From Variovorax sp. CF079 (GTDB lineage: Bacteria; Pseudomonadota; Gammaproteobacteria; Burkholderiales; Burkholderiaceae_C), in NCBI RefSeq assembly GCF_900101545.1, contig NZ_FMZU01000001.1, forward strand, positions 62,001-126,000: 64,000 nt of DNA, written 5' to 3'. Under the pieces are notes generated by a model. It had not been told where the DNA came from. It worked only from the letters and a program-made list of their open reading frames with translations, and did no database searches. The position numbers and the translations under genes were made by a program. Of this stretch, positions 8,704-19,947 are shown piece after piece. Position 1 is the first letter of the stretch, and the number at the start of each line of letters is the position of its first letter.

Positions 8704-9876
8704 ATGGACATGCTCATCAGCGCGCTGCCAGGCACTTCCGAGATGCTTCCCGGCGACCAGGCCGTGCTCGTCGAGCCGGGGCTGGAGGGCACCGTGGTCG
8801 CGCTGACCGCGGACCATCACGCCTACTGCAGCGAGCATGAGCGCGCGACCCGCACGCAGATCGCATGGCGGCTCGCGCGGCTCAAGAAGTCCAGCTTCCA
8901 GGGCGAGTACGACAAGTCCCGCAGCTATGCCGCGCCGGTCTATTTCGTCCCGAGCGACACGCTGGTCGGCGACGAGCTGATCGGCGCCTTGGGCATCGCC
9001 AGCCACCACGGCCTGTTCGGCGGGGTTGTGCCGCATCCCTTCGTGCTGACCAAGGTGATCACCCATCCGCTGATCGACACCGGCGCCGCCGCGCCCGAGG
9101 GCTGGAAGCCCGGTTTCGCCCGTCGGGTGGCCAGTGCGGTGCTGGAGGGCTTCTCGGTCTTCCGGCGCGACGACGCCGATCGCGCCGGCCTGCGCCTGCT
9201 GGAGCACGGCGCGGTGCGCATCAAACCGGTGCGTGCGACCGGCGGCCGCGGCCAGCAGGTCGTGCGCGACAAGCGCGCATTGGCGCGCTGCCTGGACGAC
9301 ATGGATGCCGCCGAGATCGCGGCCCATGGCCTGGTGCTGGAGGAGAACCTCCAGCAGCCGGTCACCATCAGCGTCGGCCAGGTGCACGTGGGCCGGATGA
9401 TCGCCAGCTACTACGGCTGGCAGCGGCTCACGTCCGACAGCCATGGCCACCAGGTCTACGGCGGCTCGGACCTCACGGTAGCGCAAGGCGGCTTCGATGC
9501 GCTGCTGGCCTTGAGCTTTCCCGCCGAGATCAGGCTGGCCGTCGAGCAGGCGCGTGTTTTCCATCGCGCCGTCGAGGCTTCGTTCCCCGGCTTCTTCGCC
9601 TCGCGCATCAACTACGACGTGGCGCAGGGGCCCAACAGCGCCGGCCGGTGGTGCTCGGGCGTGCTCGAGCAGTCGTGGCGCGTCGGCGGGGCGAGCGGCG
9701 CCGAGATCGCCGCGCTCGAAATCTTCGAAGAGCAGCCCGAGCGCGCCGTGGTCAATGCGTCGTGCTTCGAGGTCTACGGCGAGGACGTGGTGCCGCCGCC
9801 GAACGCCACCGTGTATTTCAGCGGCGTCGATGCAATCGCCGGCCCGCTCACGAAGTACACCGTGGCCGAGCCCTGA
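8704..9876 (+). CDS. DUF3182 family protein, possibly ATP-grasp-like
   Basis: 390 aa. I recognise the DUF3182 family, known from Burkholderiales, with no established function. Parts resemble an ATP-grasp enzyme: a Lys followed by a Gly-rich loop (KPVRATGGRGQQVV), an acidic pair in VLEENLQQPVTIS, and a late NYDVAQG...EQSWRVGGASG stretch. This resemblance is my inference. The ATG at 8704 was chosen over upstream in-frame codons because the homologous part begins there. The stop overlaps the next start (ATGA), so the hydrolase is coupled to it. Confidence 0.8.
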   Translation: MDMLISALPGTSEMLPGDQAVLVEPGLEGTVVALTADHHAYCSEHERATRTQIAWRLARLKKSSFQGEYDKSRSYAAPVYFVPSDTLVGDELIGALGIASHHGLFGGVVPHPFVLTKVITHPLIDTGAAAPEGWKPGFARRVASAVLEGFSVFRRDDADRAGLRLLEHGAVRIKPVRATGGRGQQVVRDKRALARCLDDMDAAEIAAHGLVLEENLQQPVTISVGQVHVGRMIASYYGWQRLTSDSHGHQVYGGSDLTVAQGGFDALLALSFPAEIRLAVEQARVFHRAVEASFPGFFASRINYDVAQGPNSAGRWCSGVLEQSWRVGGASGAEIAALEIFEEQPERAVVNASCFEVYGEDVVPPPNATVYFSGVDAIAGPLTKYTVAEP

Positions 9877-10670
9877 TGCCCACCCGTCATGCCCTCATCG
9901 ACATCCCGGTCGACGGCGTGCACATCGCCGGAACGCTCATCGCACCATCGACCGTGGTGCCGGGCGTGCTGCTGGTGCACGGCTGGGACGGCAGCCAGCA
10001 GCAGGACATCACGCGCGCCCACGAGCTTGCGGCGCTGGGCTGCATCTGCCTGACCTTCGACCTGCGCGGCCATGCGCGGCACCTGGCGCAGCGCGAGGCC
10101 GTCACGCGCGAAGACAACCTGCGCGACGTGCTGGCCGCCTACGACGTGCTGGTGGGCCATCCGGCTGTGGACCCGAGCGCGGTCGCCGTCGTCGGTGCCA
10201 GCTACGGCGGCTACCTGGCGGCGGTGCTGAGCTCGCTGCGCCCCGTGCGATGGCTGGCGCTGCGCGTGCCGGCCATCTACCGCGACGAGAACTGGGAGCA
10301 CCCGAAGCGGCGCCTCAACGGCGACGACCTCACGCTCTACCGCCAGACCGCGATCGAGCCCGAGAAGAACCGTGCGCTGGCCGCCTGCGAGGACTTCATC
10401 GGCGACGTGCTGGTCGTCGAGTCCGAGCACGACACCATCGTGCCGCACCCGGTCATCGAGAACTACCTGGCCGCCTTCAAGCACGTGCGCTCGATGACCT
10501 ACCGCGTGCAGATGGGCGCCGACCACGCGCTCTCGAAGAAGGCTTGGCGGCAGGAGTACACGCAGATCCTCCTGGCCTGGATGAACGACGTGAGGCGGTC
10601 TGCGAAGACCGAAGAAAAAGCCCTACCACCGCAGCATCCAAAGCGCTATGAGTCTTGGGTCGAACCTTAG
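9876..10670 (+). CDS. Alpha/beta hydrolase, coupled to DUF3182 gene
   Basis: 264 aa serine hydrolase of the dienelactone hydrolase/prolyl oligopeptidase type. The nucleophile elbow is GASYG, the acid is in ESEHDTIVPH, the histidine in GADHALS, and the oxyanion region is LLVHGWDGS. No signal peptide, so cytoplasmic. It begins inside the stop codon of the DUF3182 gene, so the two products probably act together. Substrate unknown. Confidence 0.85.
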   Translation: MPTRHALIDIPVDGVHIAGTLIAPSTVVPGVLLVHGWDGSQQQDITRAHELAALGCICLTFDLRGHARHLAQREAVTREDNLRDVLAAYDVLVGHPAVDPSAVAVVGASYGGYLAAVLSSLRPVRWLALRVPAIYRDENWEHPKRRLNGDDLTLYRQTAIEPEKNRALAACEDFIGDVLVVESEHDTIVPHPVIENYLAAFKHVRSMTYRVQMGADHALSKKAWRQEYTQILLAWMNDVRRSAKTEEKALPPQHPKRYESWVEP

Positions 10671-10789
10671 TCACCTTAGTAGACGGAAGTGCAAAAAATT
10701 ACCGCACTTGTAGTGCTTGCGACTTCAGAAATTGCACCCGGACGCCGAAATGTCATGCAGGTGCAATTCAAACAGCGAGCAGAAAGAAA

Positions 10790-11218
10790 ATGTCCAGACT
10801 CATCGTTCTCGCCCGACATGGCAGCGTCAGGCAGTTCAACATCACCGGGCCGATCACGACCATCGGCCGCGACCAGGCTTGCGAGGTGCAGATCGACAGC
10901 ATCGGCGTCAGCCGCCGCCATGCCGCCATCCACTGGACGGGCGACCGCTTCGTGCTGACCGACATGGCGAGCTTCAACGGCACCTTCGTCAACCGGCACC
11001 GCATCTTCGAACATGCGCTGAAGAACGGCGACGCGATCACGATGGGGGCGTGCCAGCTGCGCTTTCTCTACACCTCGAAAGCGCTGCCGAGCGAAGACGC
11101 GCTGCGCCTGGTGACGCAGTCCGACGAACCGATCGACATCGACGCCGCGCGCGCGAAGAGCGACTGGGCCGCCTTCTTCCGCCGCAGCGAAAGCAGCGTG
11201 TCGGCCAGGCTGCGCTGA
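10790..11218 (+). CDS. FHA domain protein
   Basis: 142 aa with one forkhead-associated domain filling the first 90 residues: IGRDQACEVQI, SRRHAAIHW and NGTFVNRHRI are the phosphothreonine-binding loops. The C-terminal 40 residues are charged with no recognisable domain. The start at 10790 places the conserved first strand (MSRLIVLARHG) at the N-terminus. No kinase or phosphatase gene is nearby, so its partner is elsewhere. Confidence 0.85.
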   Translation: MSRLIVLARHGSVRQFNITGPITTIGRDQACEVQIDSIGVSRRHAAIHWTGDRFVLTDMASFNGTFVNRHRIFEHALKNGDAITMGACQLRFLYTSKALPSEDALRLVTQSDEPIDIDAARAKSDWAAFFRRSESSVSARLR

Positions 11219-11379
11219 GGGTGGAACTCGCGGGTGCGCGACGGGATGCGAGGAGTCATGGCTGTTGACCGTGACCCTCCAGCATCTCGTCGGATTTGAG
11301 GATGCGCTACCTGCTCGAAGGGGACACAGTTGTTCGGTCGGCAGAAACCGATGACGCAACACCTCGAAGGAGCAATTCG

Positions 11380-11768
11380 ATGAGCAAGCTGGCAATCGTC
11401 CTCGCCGTTGCAGGCATTGCACGGGCATGACCGTTCCGTTTGAAACCGCCAATGCCTTTCCGGCGCTTTGGTTGGACAGAAAGCAGTTGCGCATCCCGAT
11501 GGGGCATTGTGCTGGTGCGGCGTTCGAGGCTGTCAAGAAGGCCGGATTGCGCGAGGCCAACAAGGATGCGGAGGGTGCCGGCGGGACGACGGCTTCGGTC
11601 CGCGGCACCATTCGATGCGTGCGATTGCCGCGTGCGGGACCTTGCAATGCCGACGGCGCGACTGCCGTGTTCATTGCCACGAGCGATAGAAGCCTGCAAG
11701 ACGCCAAAGACATTGTTCAGCGCATGAGTAGGGCGCTGGGAGATCCAGTACTTTTCGACTGCAACTGA
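11380..11768 (+). pseudogene. Small lipoprotein gene apparently split by a frameshift
   Basis: An ATG at 11380, preceded by AAGGAG, opens MSKLAIVLAVAGIARA and stops at 11428-11430. An overlapping frame beginning at ATG 11427 (ATGA overlap) encodes 113 aa with no signal of its own. Just upstream in that second frame is the sequence HCTGM, so a one- or two-base shift would join the hydrophobic leader to a cysteine and give a lipoprotein signal. Either a frameshift mutation, a sequencing error, or two coupled small genes. The body has Cys residues and ends GDPVLFDCN; family unknown. Confidence 0.45.
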
Positions 11769-11807
11769 AGGACGTGTTGCGCGCGTGCGTGTCGCCCGTC
11801 CTGTGAT

Positions 11808-12311
11808 TCAGTTGTTGTCGTCCTGAAAGTTGATGCTCCGGTGCGTGCCATCGCAAAACGGCTTGTTCTTCGATCCGCCGCACCGACAGAGGGAATAGCG
11901 CTCGCGCGAGGCGCCTTCGCTCCAGTTGTCGGTGTCGAGATCGAAGCCCTGAACCTCATAGGGGCCGTTTCGTGCGATGCGAATGCTCGGAGCAGTCAGG
12001 TCGCTGGATCCGGGTTGGGCGGCGCCCCGATCGTCCACGACCCCGCAAGGCGTGCGGTCCGGGCGCGGGTCGTCCGAAAACCCGATCCGAATATGGGAGC
12101 TGTCACAAAACGGCTTCCTGTGCGACGCGCCGCAGCGACACAACGCGACGCCGTTCCACCCCTGGAGCCGCTCGCCCTTTGAGTTTGTCAGATCATCGAC
12201 GGTGACCAGATAGGGGCCATTGCGCGACAGCCTGATGCGAGGTCTTTGCTTGTCTGGAGGGGATTGACCCACGACTGCATGCGAGAACGGCGCGACTGGT
12301 TCCTGCTTCAT
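11808..12311 (-). CDS. Protein with two CDGSH iron-sulfur domains
   Basis: 167 aa. Two 2Fe-2S CDGSH-type motifs, CRCGASHRKPFCDSSH in the middle and CRCGGSKNKPFCDGTH near the end, each with three Cys and one His ligand. Each is preceded by a short beta-rich segment with (S/A)RNGPY. Similar tandem proteins are thought to act in iron or redox homeostasis. The ATG at 12311 follows AAGGAG at seven bases. Cytoplasmic. Confidence 0.85.
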   Translation of the reverse strand: MKQEPVAPFSHAVVGQSPPDKQRPRIRLSRNGPYLVTVDDLTNSKGERLQGWNGVALCRCGASHRKPFCDSSHIRIGFSDDPRPDRTPCGVVDDRGAAQPGSSDLTAPSIRIARNGPYEVQGFDLDTDNWSEGASRERYSLCRCGGSKNKPFCDGTHRSINFQDDNN

Positions 12312-12387
12312 CTTGCAACTCCTTCGAGCCCAACGCTTGCGGCAAATATGAGCGAACGCCAGCCGAGCGTACACCTGATGAGCGATG

Positions 12388-12416
12388 AAAAAGCTTCGGC
12401 CCCTTGAAGACGAAGC
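12388..12416 (-). terminator. Rho-independent terminator of the exported-protein gene
   Basis: On the minus strand GCTTCG pairs with CGAAGC across a 12-base loop and is followed by five T. It lies 36 bases past the stop of the gene at 12452-12838. Confidence 0.5.
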
Positions 12417-12451
12417 TCGCCTGCCTGGCGACCGCCGCGCGCGGGCCTTGG

Positions 12452-12838
12452 TCAGCGAGGCGACGACGACTCACGACCGGCAGGCAAGAGATCCCGGTGG
12501 ACCGAGCTATCCCTCGAATCGGTGAGCCGGTCATCGCGGTGCAGCCGCCACCATGCGAGCAGGGCGTCAAAGTCGCCGGCGAAACTGCGCGCTTTCAGAA
12601 CGTCGGCCGAGATCGAGCAATGGGCGGCTTCATCAAAAGCGAGCATGCGGTGGCTTGATACGCGGGCGCAGAGCAGATACAGCGCCTTGAGATCGGCCTC
12701 GGCGACGCGCTCGAAATGCGCCAGGAGGCGTTCGCGATCACCCGGCGCGGGCGCTCCGGGCAGGTTCTGGCCAAGCGCCGCCGCGGACAGCAGCGCGCAG
12801 GCCATGGCGGTCGAACTGCGTCGATGTTCCGATTTCAT
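12452..12838 (-). CDS. Hypothetical exported protein
   Basis: 128 aa. A basic start and a short hydrophobic stretch (AMACALLSAAALGQ) suggest a signal peptide cut near residue 25. The rest is helical with two Cys and a Trp pair (LLAWWRLHRDDR), no known domain. GGAGG eight bases before the ATG supports this start. It diverges from the winged-helix regulator next door with a 122-base gap, so the regulator may control it. Confidence 0.5.
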   Translation of the reverse strand: MKSEHRRSSTAMACALLSAAALGQNLPGAPAPGDRERLLAHFERVAEADLKALYLLCARVSSHRMLAFDEAAHCSISADVLKARSFAGDFDALLAWWRLHRDDRLTDSRDSSVHRDLLPAGRESSSPR

Positions 12839-12960
12839 GGGGATGCCTCCGTGAGGGGTTCCGGAGTAATCTATGCGACCCGCTGCGGCCTCGCGTCGAA
12901 ACTCGGCCGAACCTTCGTCGAAGCTTCGCCGCAAGAGCCCACCGAGCAGGAGGGCAGGCG

Positions 12961-14649
12961 ATGTTGACGAGCTCTGTGGGCGTCGAGCCCGGTTCGGTGT
13001 CACTGTTTGGGCCGTTCGCGCTGGACGCGGGCCGGGCGGCGCTGACCCGTGGCGGCGCACGCGTGGCCTTGCGTCCGAAGACCTTTGCGCTGCTGTCGTA
13101 CTTGGCCGCACATCCCGGCCGCGTGGTCGGCAAGGACGAGTTGCTGGCAGCGGTCTGGCCCGGCGTCGTCGTCAATGAAGAGTCGCTGTCGCAGTGCGTG
13201 CGCGAATTGCGCGCCGCGCTGGGCGACGAGGGGCAGCAGCTGATCAGGACCGTCGCGCGTCGCGGCTATCTGTTCGACACGGCCGTCGAGGCGCCGGCGC
13301 CACCGGTGGCAGACGCCGCCTCGCCGCAGCACGACCGCCACCGGGCAGGATGGGCGATTGCCGGCGCGGTGCTGCTCGCCGGATTGACGCTCGCCGTGCA
13401 ACGGACCGATCCTCCGGTTGGCGTCGACCAGGCACTCAAGGCGCGCCGCTCGATCGCGGTGATGCCATTCAGCGAGCTCGGCGCCGACGGCCGCGGCTAT
13501 TTCGCCGAAGCGATCACCGAAGATCTGATCACCGACCTCGCCAAGCTGCCCGACACGCTGGTGGTGGCACGGGCTTCCGCCGCCGCGGTTGCTGTGCGCG
13601 AGGCCGACATCGTGAGGATCGGGCGCGAGCTCCGCGTGCGCCATGTGCTCAATGGCAGCGTGCGGCGCGACGGTGCCGCGGTGCAGATCAACGTGCAGTT
13701 CGCCTCGAGCGACAACGGTGCAGTGCTATGGTCCGAGCGCTTCGAATATCCCGATCTCGCTGACTGGGCATGGCAACGCGACATCGGCACTCGCATCGCG
13801 CGCGTGCTCGACGTGCGGATGACGGCGGCAGCCGCAGGCCAGTCGGCAGCGCACAGCGGCAAGCGGCTCGACGCGATCGATGCGACGCTCCAGGGACAGC
13901 ACGCTTTGCGCAATTTTGTCGGCCGCGCCGATCTGCTGCGGGCCCGCGCGCATTTCGAGAATGCGTTGGCCATCGAGCCCGACTCCGCCATTGCACTGAC
14001 CGGATTGGCGCAGTCGTACCTGAGCGAAATGGAAGCCGGGCTGGGCCTCGGCGTCCAGTCGGTCGCACTCGCCGAACAGGCGATCGCCCGGGCGCTGGCG
14101 GCGGCTCCGGACTATTTGCCGGCGCAATGCCTCACGGGTCACGTGCTGCGCGAGCGAGGCGACCCGGAAGGCGCGCTGCGGGTGTACCAGAAAGTCGTGG
14201 CCGCCAATCCCAGCGAGGCATGGAGCCATGCACGCATCGGCGCGATGAAGCTGCGCCTCGGCCGAGCCGAGGAGGTTGCGGCCCATACCGACGCAGCGAT
14301 GCGGCTGAGCCCGTTCGAGACTTCGCTGGTCGGCTATAGCCACTTCCATGCCGGCGCCGCCGAGTACTACCTCGGCCGCGAGGACGCGGCCTACGAGCGC
14401 ATGCGCCAGTCAGCCGCGGTCGGCCCGCATCCGGCGCAATACGCCGCGTTCCTCTGGCTGGCCTCGCTCGATGCGCTGCACGGGCGGGGACAAGAGGCTC
14501 GGCAACATGCCGCTCAGGTACTTCGCCTGCGGCCGTACTGGACCATCCACTTGTGGCGAATCGGGACCGCGCCGGTGCATCCCCGGCTTCAGGCTGGCAG
14601 GGAACGGTTCGACGAGGGGTTGAGGAAAGCCGGGTTGCCCGAGTCGTGA
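12961..14649 (+). CDS. Winged-helix transcriptional regulator with TPR sensor region
   Basis: 562 aa. Residues about 10-100 form an OmpR/PhoB-type winged helix (RPKTFALLSYLAAHPGRVVGKDELL, RTVARRGYLF). One membrane segment follows (GWAIAGAVLLAGLTLAV), then a TolB-like domain beginning RRSIAVMPFSELG, then tetratricopeptide repeats to the end. This is the CadC-like arrangement of a membrane-anchored regulator with an outer sensing part. AGGAGGG precedes the start. Signal unknown; the divergent exported-protein gene is a candidate target. Confidence 0.8.
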   Translation: MLTSSVGVEPGSVSLFGPFALDAGRAALTRGGARVALRPKTFALLSYLAAHPGRVVGKDELLAAVWPGVVVNEESLSQCVRELRAALGDEGQQLIRTVARRGYLFDTAVEAPAPPVADAASPQHDRHRAGWAIAGAVLLAGLTLAVQRTDPPVGVDQALKARRSIAVMPFSELGADGRGYFAEAITEDLITDLAKLPDTLVVARASAAAVAVREADIVRIGRELRVRHVLNGSVRRDGAAVQINVQFASSDNGAVLWSERFEYPDLADWAWQRDIGTRIARVLDVRMTAAAAGQSAAHSGKRLDAIDATLQGQHALRNFVGRADLLRARAHFENALAIEPDSAIALTGLAQSYLSEMEAGLGLGVQSVALAEQAIARALAAAPDYLPAQCLTGHVLRERGDPEGALRVYQKVVAANPSEAWSHARIGAMKLRLGRAEEVAAHTDAAMRLSPFETSLVGYSHFHAGAAEYYLGREDAAYERMRQSAAVGPHPAQYAAFLWLASLDALHGRGQEARQHAAQVLRLRPYWTIHLWRIGTAPVHPRLQAGRERFDEGLRKAGLPES

Positions 14650-14657
14650 CATTGCAC

Positions 14658-14678
14658 GCCCACGGGCGGCTCGTGGGC
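14658..14678. terminator. Hairpin between convergent genes
   Basis: GCCCACG and CGTGGGC pair around a seven-base loop in the 33-base gap between the regulator and the leftward gene. No clear T run follows on either strand, so termination is only probable. Confidence 0.3.
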
Positions 14679-14682
14679 CCCT

Positions 14683-15054
14683 CTAACCCGCAATGAGAAC
14701 GCGGACAAGAACGACGAGGAACCCCGCAGCGATGAACGCTGCGACGGTCGTCGTCACCAGGCCAGACGTTCCGTCGTCCTCTTTTTGCTGCGCCGGCGTG
14801 GCGTAGGCGTAGGGTTTCACCGCAGCCGTGTCGAAAGCGGTGCTGAATGGGCTATAGAGCGCCCCGCCGAGGCTTTCCGGGCCAGATCCATCGTCTTGAA
14901 CATCAACACCCGCTGATTGCTCGATCACGCCAGCTTTGATGGAGGAGGCCTTTTCAGCTTCGGCTGCCAACAGCAGTTCACCTGGGAGCGCCGACAGCGC
15001 TGCCAGGCAAAAGCCTGCCAACGCCCGGCACATTCCACGTTTTTTTTTCGACAC
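14683..15054 (-). CDS. Hypothetical exported protein with C-terminal membrane helix
   Basis: 123 aa from a GTG start. An N-terminal signal (RALAGFCLAALSALPGELLLAAEA), a polar middle and a C-terminal helix (VAAFIAAGFLVVLVRVLIAG) with no residues after it suggest a tail-anchored periplasmic protein. Codons 3-5 are a run of nine A, unusual in this GC-rich context. Same strand as, and 31 bases downstream of, the next exported-protein gene. Function unknown. Confidence 0.45.
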   Translation of the reverse strand: MSKKKRGMCRALAGFCLAALSALPGELLLAAEAEKASSIKAGVIEQSAGVDVQDDGSGPESLGGALYSPFSTAFDTAAVKPYAYATPAQQKEDDGTSGLVTTTVAAFIAAGFLVVLVRVLIAG

Positions 15055-15085
15055 GGTGCACTTCGGTTTGCCGAGACCGCCGTTA

Positions 15086-15628
15086 CTAGTTGCTGCCAGT
15101 CGCCTTGTGCGCCTGATGATTGCCGAAGGTCAGCGGCGTGGCCGTATCGCACTTGAGCGCGGGAGTCGCCGACCCCGCCAGGGTGATGATGACCAGGGCA
15201 GTGTCTTTGGTGCCAGGCTCTCCGCCGTCGGTGAACGTGAATGTTATCGACGCAGGCTGACCATTGAAGGTGCCGGTGCCCGCTCCCTCGAAGGTGTCGA
15301 AGGGCGCAGTCGGAGGTTGTGGTTCGATATTCGGGTCGTTGGTGCACAGGCCCTTCGACAAAGTGGTTAGATGGAAATTGTCGCCACCGGAAAAATTGAT
15401 TTCCAGATTGTTCGGCTCCGCGGGGTCGGATCCTTCGAATTGAGTGCCCTGTCCGCAGTGCAACTCGAACCCGTGCGTCACCCTCTGCTGCCCAGTGGCG
15501 AGTTCGCTGCAGAAAAAGCTTCCGCCACCGGTCATCCGGCCGGGTTCATGAGCCCAAGCCGAGCCAACCATCATCGCCGCCGCTGCCGCGGCACCGCAGA
15601 GCACGGCTTTACCGCAAGGTCTGTTCAT
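15086..15628 (-). CDS. Exported post-COAP-1 domain-like protein
   Basis: 180 aa. Signal peptide MNRPCGKAVLCGAAAAAAMM...SAWA, cut before HEPGRMTGGGSFF. The mature part carries RMTGGGS, RVTHGFELHC, NLEINF, and FTDGGEPGTKDTA, a pattern I associate with the small secreted domain called post-COAP-1; that name is from memory. Four mature cysteines may pair. The start at 15628 has AAGGGAAG upstream. The 200-base gap to its right shows no clear promoter. Confidence 0.6.
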   Translation of the reverse strand: MNRPCGKAVLCGAAAAAAMMVGSAWAHEPGRMTGGGSFFCSELATGQQRVTHGFELHCGQGTQFEGSDPAEPNNLEINFSGGDNFHLTTLSKGLCTNDPNIEPQPPTAPFDTFEGAGTGTFNGQPASITFTFTDGGEPGTKDTALVIITLAGSATPALKCDTATPLTFGNHQAHKATGSN

Positions 15629-15829
15629 GATCTTCCCTTTGCCCCGCCACGGGCGGTGATACCAGGGCCAAAGCATTCACTTCAGGATGTTGAACAAACG
15701 GACGCACAGGCCCATCGGGCGCAATAGTTGTACGCCCCAAAGAGACCTTTCTCCATACAACGAATGGCCTATCGTTGCTGAGCGAGAGCGGCGTCGCGCC
15801 GTCGGCTACCCAGAGCCCAGCCGAACAGC

Positions 15830-16434
15830 TCAGGAGCGCGGGCAGAAAGCCCCGGCCTCGGCCCAGGCCTTGATCAGCGCCCCGAACTCCTTCTGCGTTC
15901 CCGGCGCCGGCGTGCGCCACGCGCCCGGGTTCCAGGCCCAGCCGACCAGCGAGTCTTCGGCCATGTGGTGCACCAGCTTGGCCATGTCCATGTTGTCGTT
16001 GCGCGACTTGTCCTTGATCTGCTCGCAGATCTGGCCCAGCGTGCGGCCCTGCCAGGCCATCGAGGCCGGCGCCAGGTGCCACTTGGGATGGCCCGGCATG
16101 CGCGCGTTGTCGTAGTTGGCGGCCTGGTGGCAGGTGGCGCAGCGCATCGCCGCCGCGCCGAAGCCGTCGGCGCCGCGCACCACCCAGGGCTGGTGCGGAT
16201 TCAGCGCATTGCTCTGCGTCGGCCGGTCGCCCGACGGATGGCAGTTGAGGCAGCGTGGGCTGTTGATGACCTTGCCGGCCTCGGTGAAGAGGGCGATGGC
16301 GCGCTCCTGCTTGTCGGCGATCTTGTCGAACTCGGACACGGGCTTGAGCGTGTTGTTGCTGCCCTGCTGCTGCGCGGCCGCGATGCCACCGAGGGCGAGC
16401 AGGGCGGCAAGAAAGAGCTTCTTATTCATCATCA

Positions 16435-16435
<1 letters not shown>
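15830..16435 (-). CDS. Dihaem cytochrome c, subunit of the Mo hydroxylase
   Basis: 201 aa with signal peptide ([18 protein letters not shown]) and two haem c sites, CLNCH and CATCH, so periplasmic. It starts within the stop of the Mo-subunit gene, making it the third gene of that operon. Such cytochromes take electrons from periplasmic isoquinoline 1-oxidoreductase-like enzymes. Start could be either of the adjacent ATG codons at 16435, 16432 or 16429. Confidence 0.85.
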
Positions 16436-18624
<2,189 letters not shown>

Positions 18625-18627
18625 GGC

Positions 18628-19089
18628 TCAGGCTCCCAGCGTGCGCGCCGCGTCGTGGATGGCGGCGCGGATGCGGTCGTAGGTCGCACAGCGGCAGATG
18701 TTGCCGTTCATCGCCAGGTCGATGTCGCGGTCTGTCGGCTTCTTGATCTGTCTGAGCAGCGCCACCGCGCTCATCACCTGGCCCGACTGGCAGTAGCCGC
18801 ACTGCGGCACGTCGCGCGCCACCCACGCGGCCTGCACCGCCTTGGCTTCGCGGCCCGTGAGACCCTCGATGGTCGTGATGGCCCGCTTGCCGACCGCCGC
18901 GATCGGGATCGAACAGGAGCGCAGTGGCTGGCCTTCCATGTAGACGGTGCAGGCCCCGCACTGCGCGATGCCGCAGCCGAACTTGGTGCCGGTCAGTTTC
19001 AGGTTGTCACGCAGGGCCCACAGAAGCGGGGTGTCGTCGTCGGCGTCGACGCGCCGTTCCTTGCCGTTCACTTTGATGACGTAAATCAT
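18628..19089 (-). CDS. 2Fe-2S subunit of the molybdenum hydroxylase (isoquinoline 1-oxidoreductase alpha-like)
   Basis: 153 aa with two 2Fe-2S clusters: the plant-ferredoxin type in GCGIAQCGACTVYMEG...SC and the helical type in CGYCQSGQVM and CRCATYDRIR. No export signal, so it presumably crosses with the Tat-signal subunit as a complex. First gene of the three-gene leftward operon. A 186-base gap to its right should hold the promoter, but none is clear. Confidence 0.9.
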   Translation of the reverse strand: MIYVIKVNGKERRVDADDDTPLLWALRDNLKLTGTKFGCGIAQCGACTVYMEGQPLRSCSIPIAAVGKRAITTIEGLTGREAKAVQAAWVARDVPQCGYCQSGQVMSAVALLRQIKKPTDRDIDLAMNGNICRCATYDRIRAAIHDAARTLGA

Positions 19090-19218
19090 GGCTTCCCCTC
19101 AGGGTGGCTGAATGGAAAAAGCGCCGGGTGGGCGCTTCATGGGTGAACTACGACTGCGGAATCAATGTAGCGCGATCGTTGGCCTGAAGATAGAGGCGCC
19201 GGCCGACACGATCTTGTT

Positions 19219-19245
19219 CCCTCTCCCTCCGGACTAGGGTGAGGG
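19219..19245. repeat. Extragenic repeat, degenerate copy
   Basis: CCCTCTCCCTCCGG followed by AGGGTGAGGG. A fuller copy lies at 24792-24824; here the second arm of the hairpin (GAGAGGG) is missing. Confidence 0.6.
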
Positions 19246-19275
19246 CATGGGCCTTCGCCATCGCGCTCAGCCAGA

Positions 19276-19947
19276 TTAGGCGTCTTCGTCCTCGAGCGAA
19301 GAGAACAGCACCGGAAAGATGTCCTTCGTCGATACCGAACCGTCGAGATCCTTCTCGGCCAGCATGAGCTGCTGCGACTCGGGCAGGCCGGCGGGGATCA
19401 CCATCTTGCCGCCGGGTTTCAACTGGTAAATGAGCGCTGGCGGAATCAACTCGGGCGCCGCCGTCACGATCACCTTGTCGAAGGGCGCGTATTCGGGCCA
19501 GCCATGGCAGCCGTTGCCGATCTTGATGTCGACGTTGAGATGGCCCTGCCGCGCCAGCCGGTGCATCGCCCGCGTGGCCAGCTCTTCGATCAGCTCGATG
19601 CTGAAGACCCGCAGCGCGAGCTCCGCCAGGATCGCCGACTGGTAGCCCAGCCCGGTGCCGATTTCCAGCACCGTGTCGGTCGGCTGCACGTCGAGCAGAT
19701 CGGTCATCACGGCGACGATGAAAGGCTGTGAGATCGTCTTGCCGTAGCCGATGGGCAAGGGCGTGTCGACGTAGGCAAAGGGCCGCAGCTCGAGCGGCAC
19801 GAACTCATGGCGCGGCACCTTGGCCATGGCATCCATGACCCGCGGATCGAGCGCAGCTTTGCCCAGGTACGAGGTCGAGAAAATCGTCTTCGCAGCGATT
19901 TCCGCGAGCATGTGCTGCTGCAGGGCCGTGAAGTCCGGGTCGCTCAT
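19276..19947 (-). CDS. pcm: Protein-L-isoaspartate O-methyltransferase
   Basis: 223 aa SAM-dependent enzyme that repairs isoaspartyl residues in aged proteins. The SAM loop is VLEIGTGLGYQSAILAEL, with PLPIGYGKTISQPFIVA before it, both diagnostic for Pcm. Length is normal. It stands alone on the minus strand, with the extragenic repeat after its stop and a Crp-like gene diverging to its right. Confidence 0.9.
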   Translation of the reverse strand: MSDPDFTALQQHMLAEIAAKTIFSTSYLGKAALDPRVMDAMAKVPRHEFVPLELRPFAYVDTPLPIGYGKTISQPFIVAVMTDLLDVQPTDTVLEIGTGLGYQSAILAELALRVFSIELIEELATRAMHRLARQGHLNVDIKIGNGCHGWPEYAPFDKVIVTAAPELIPPALIYQLKPGGKMVIPAGLPESQQLMLAEKDLDGSVSTKDIFPVLFSSLEDEDA

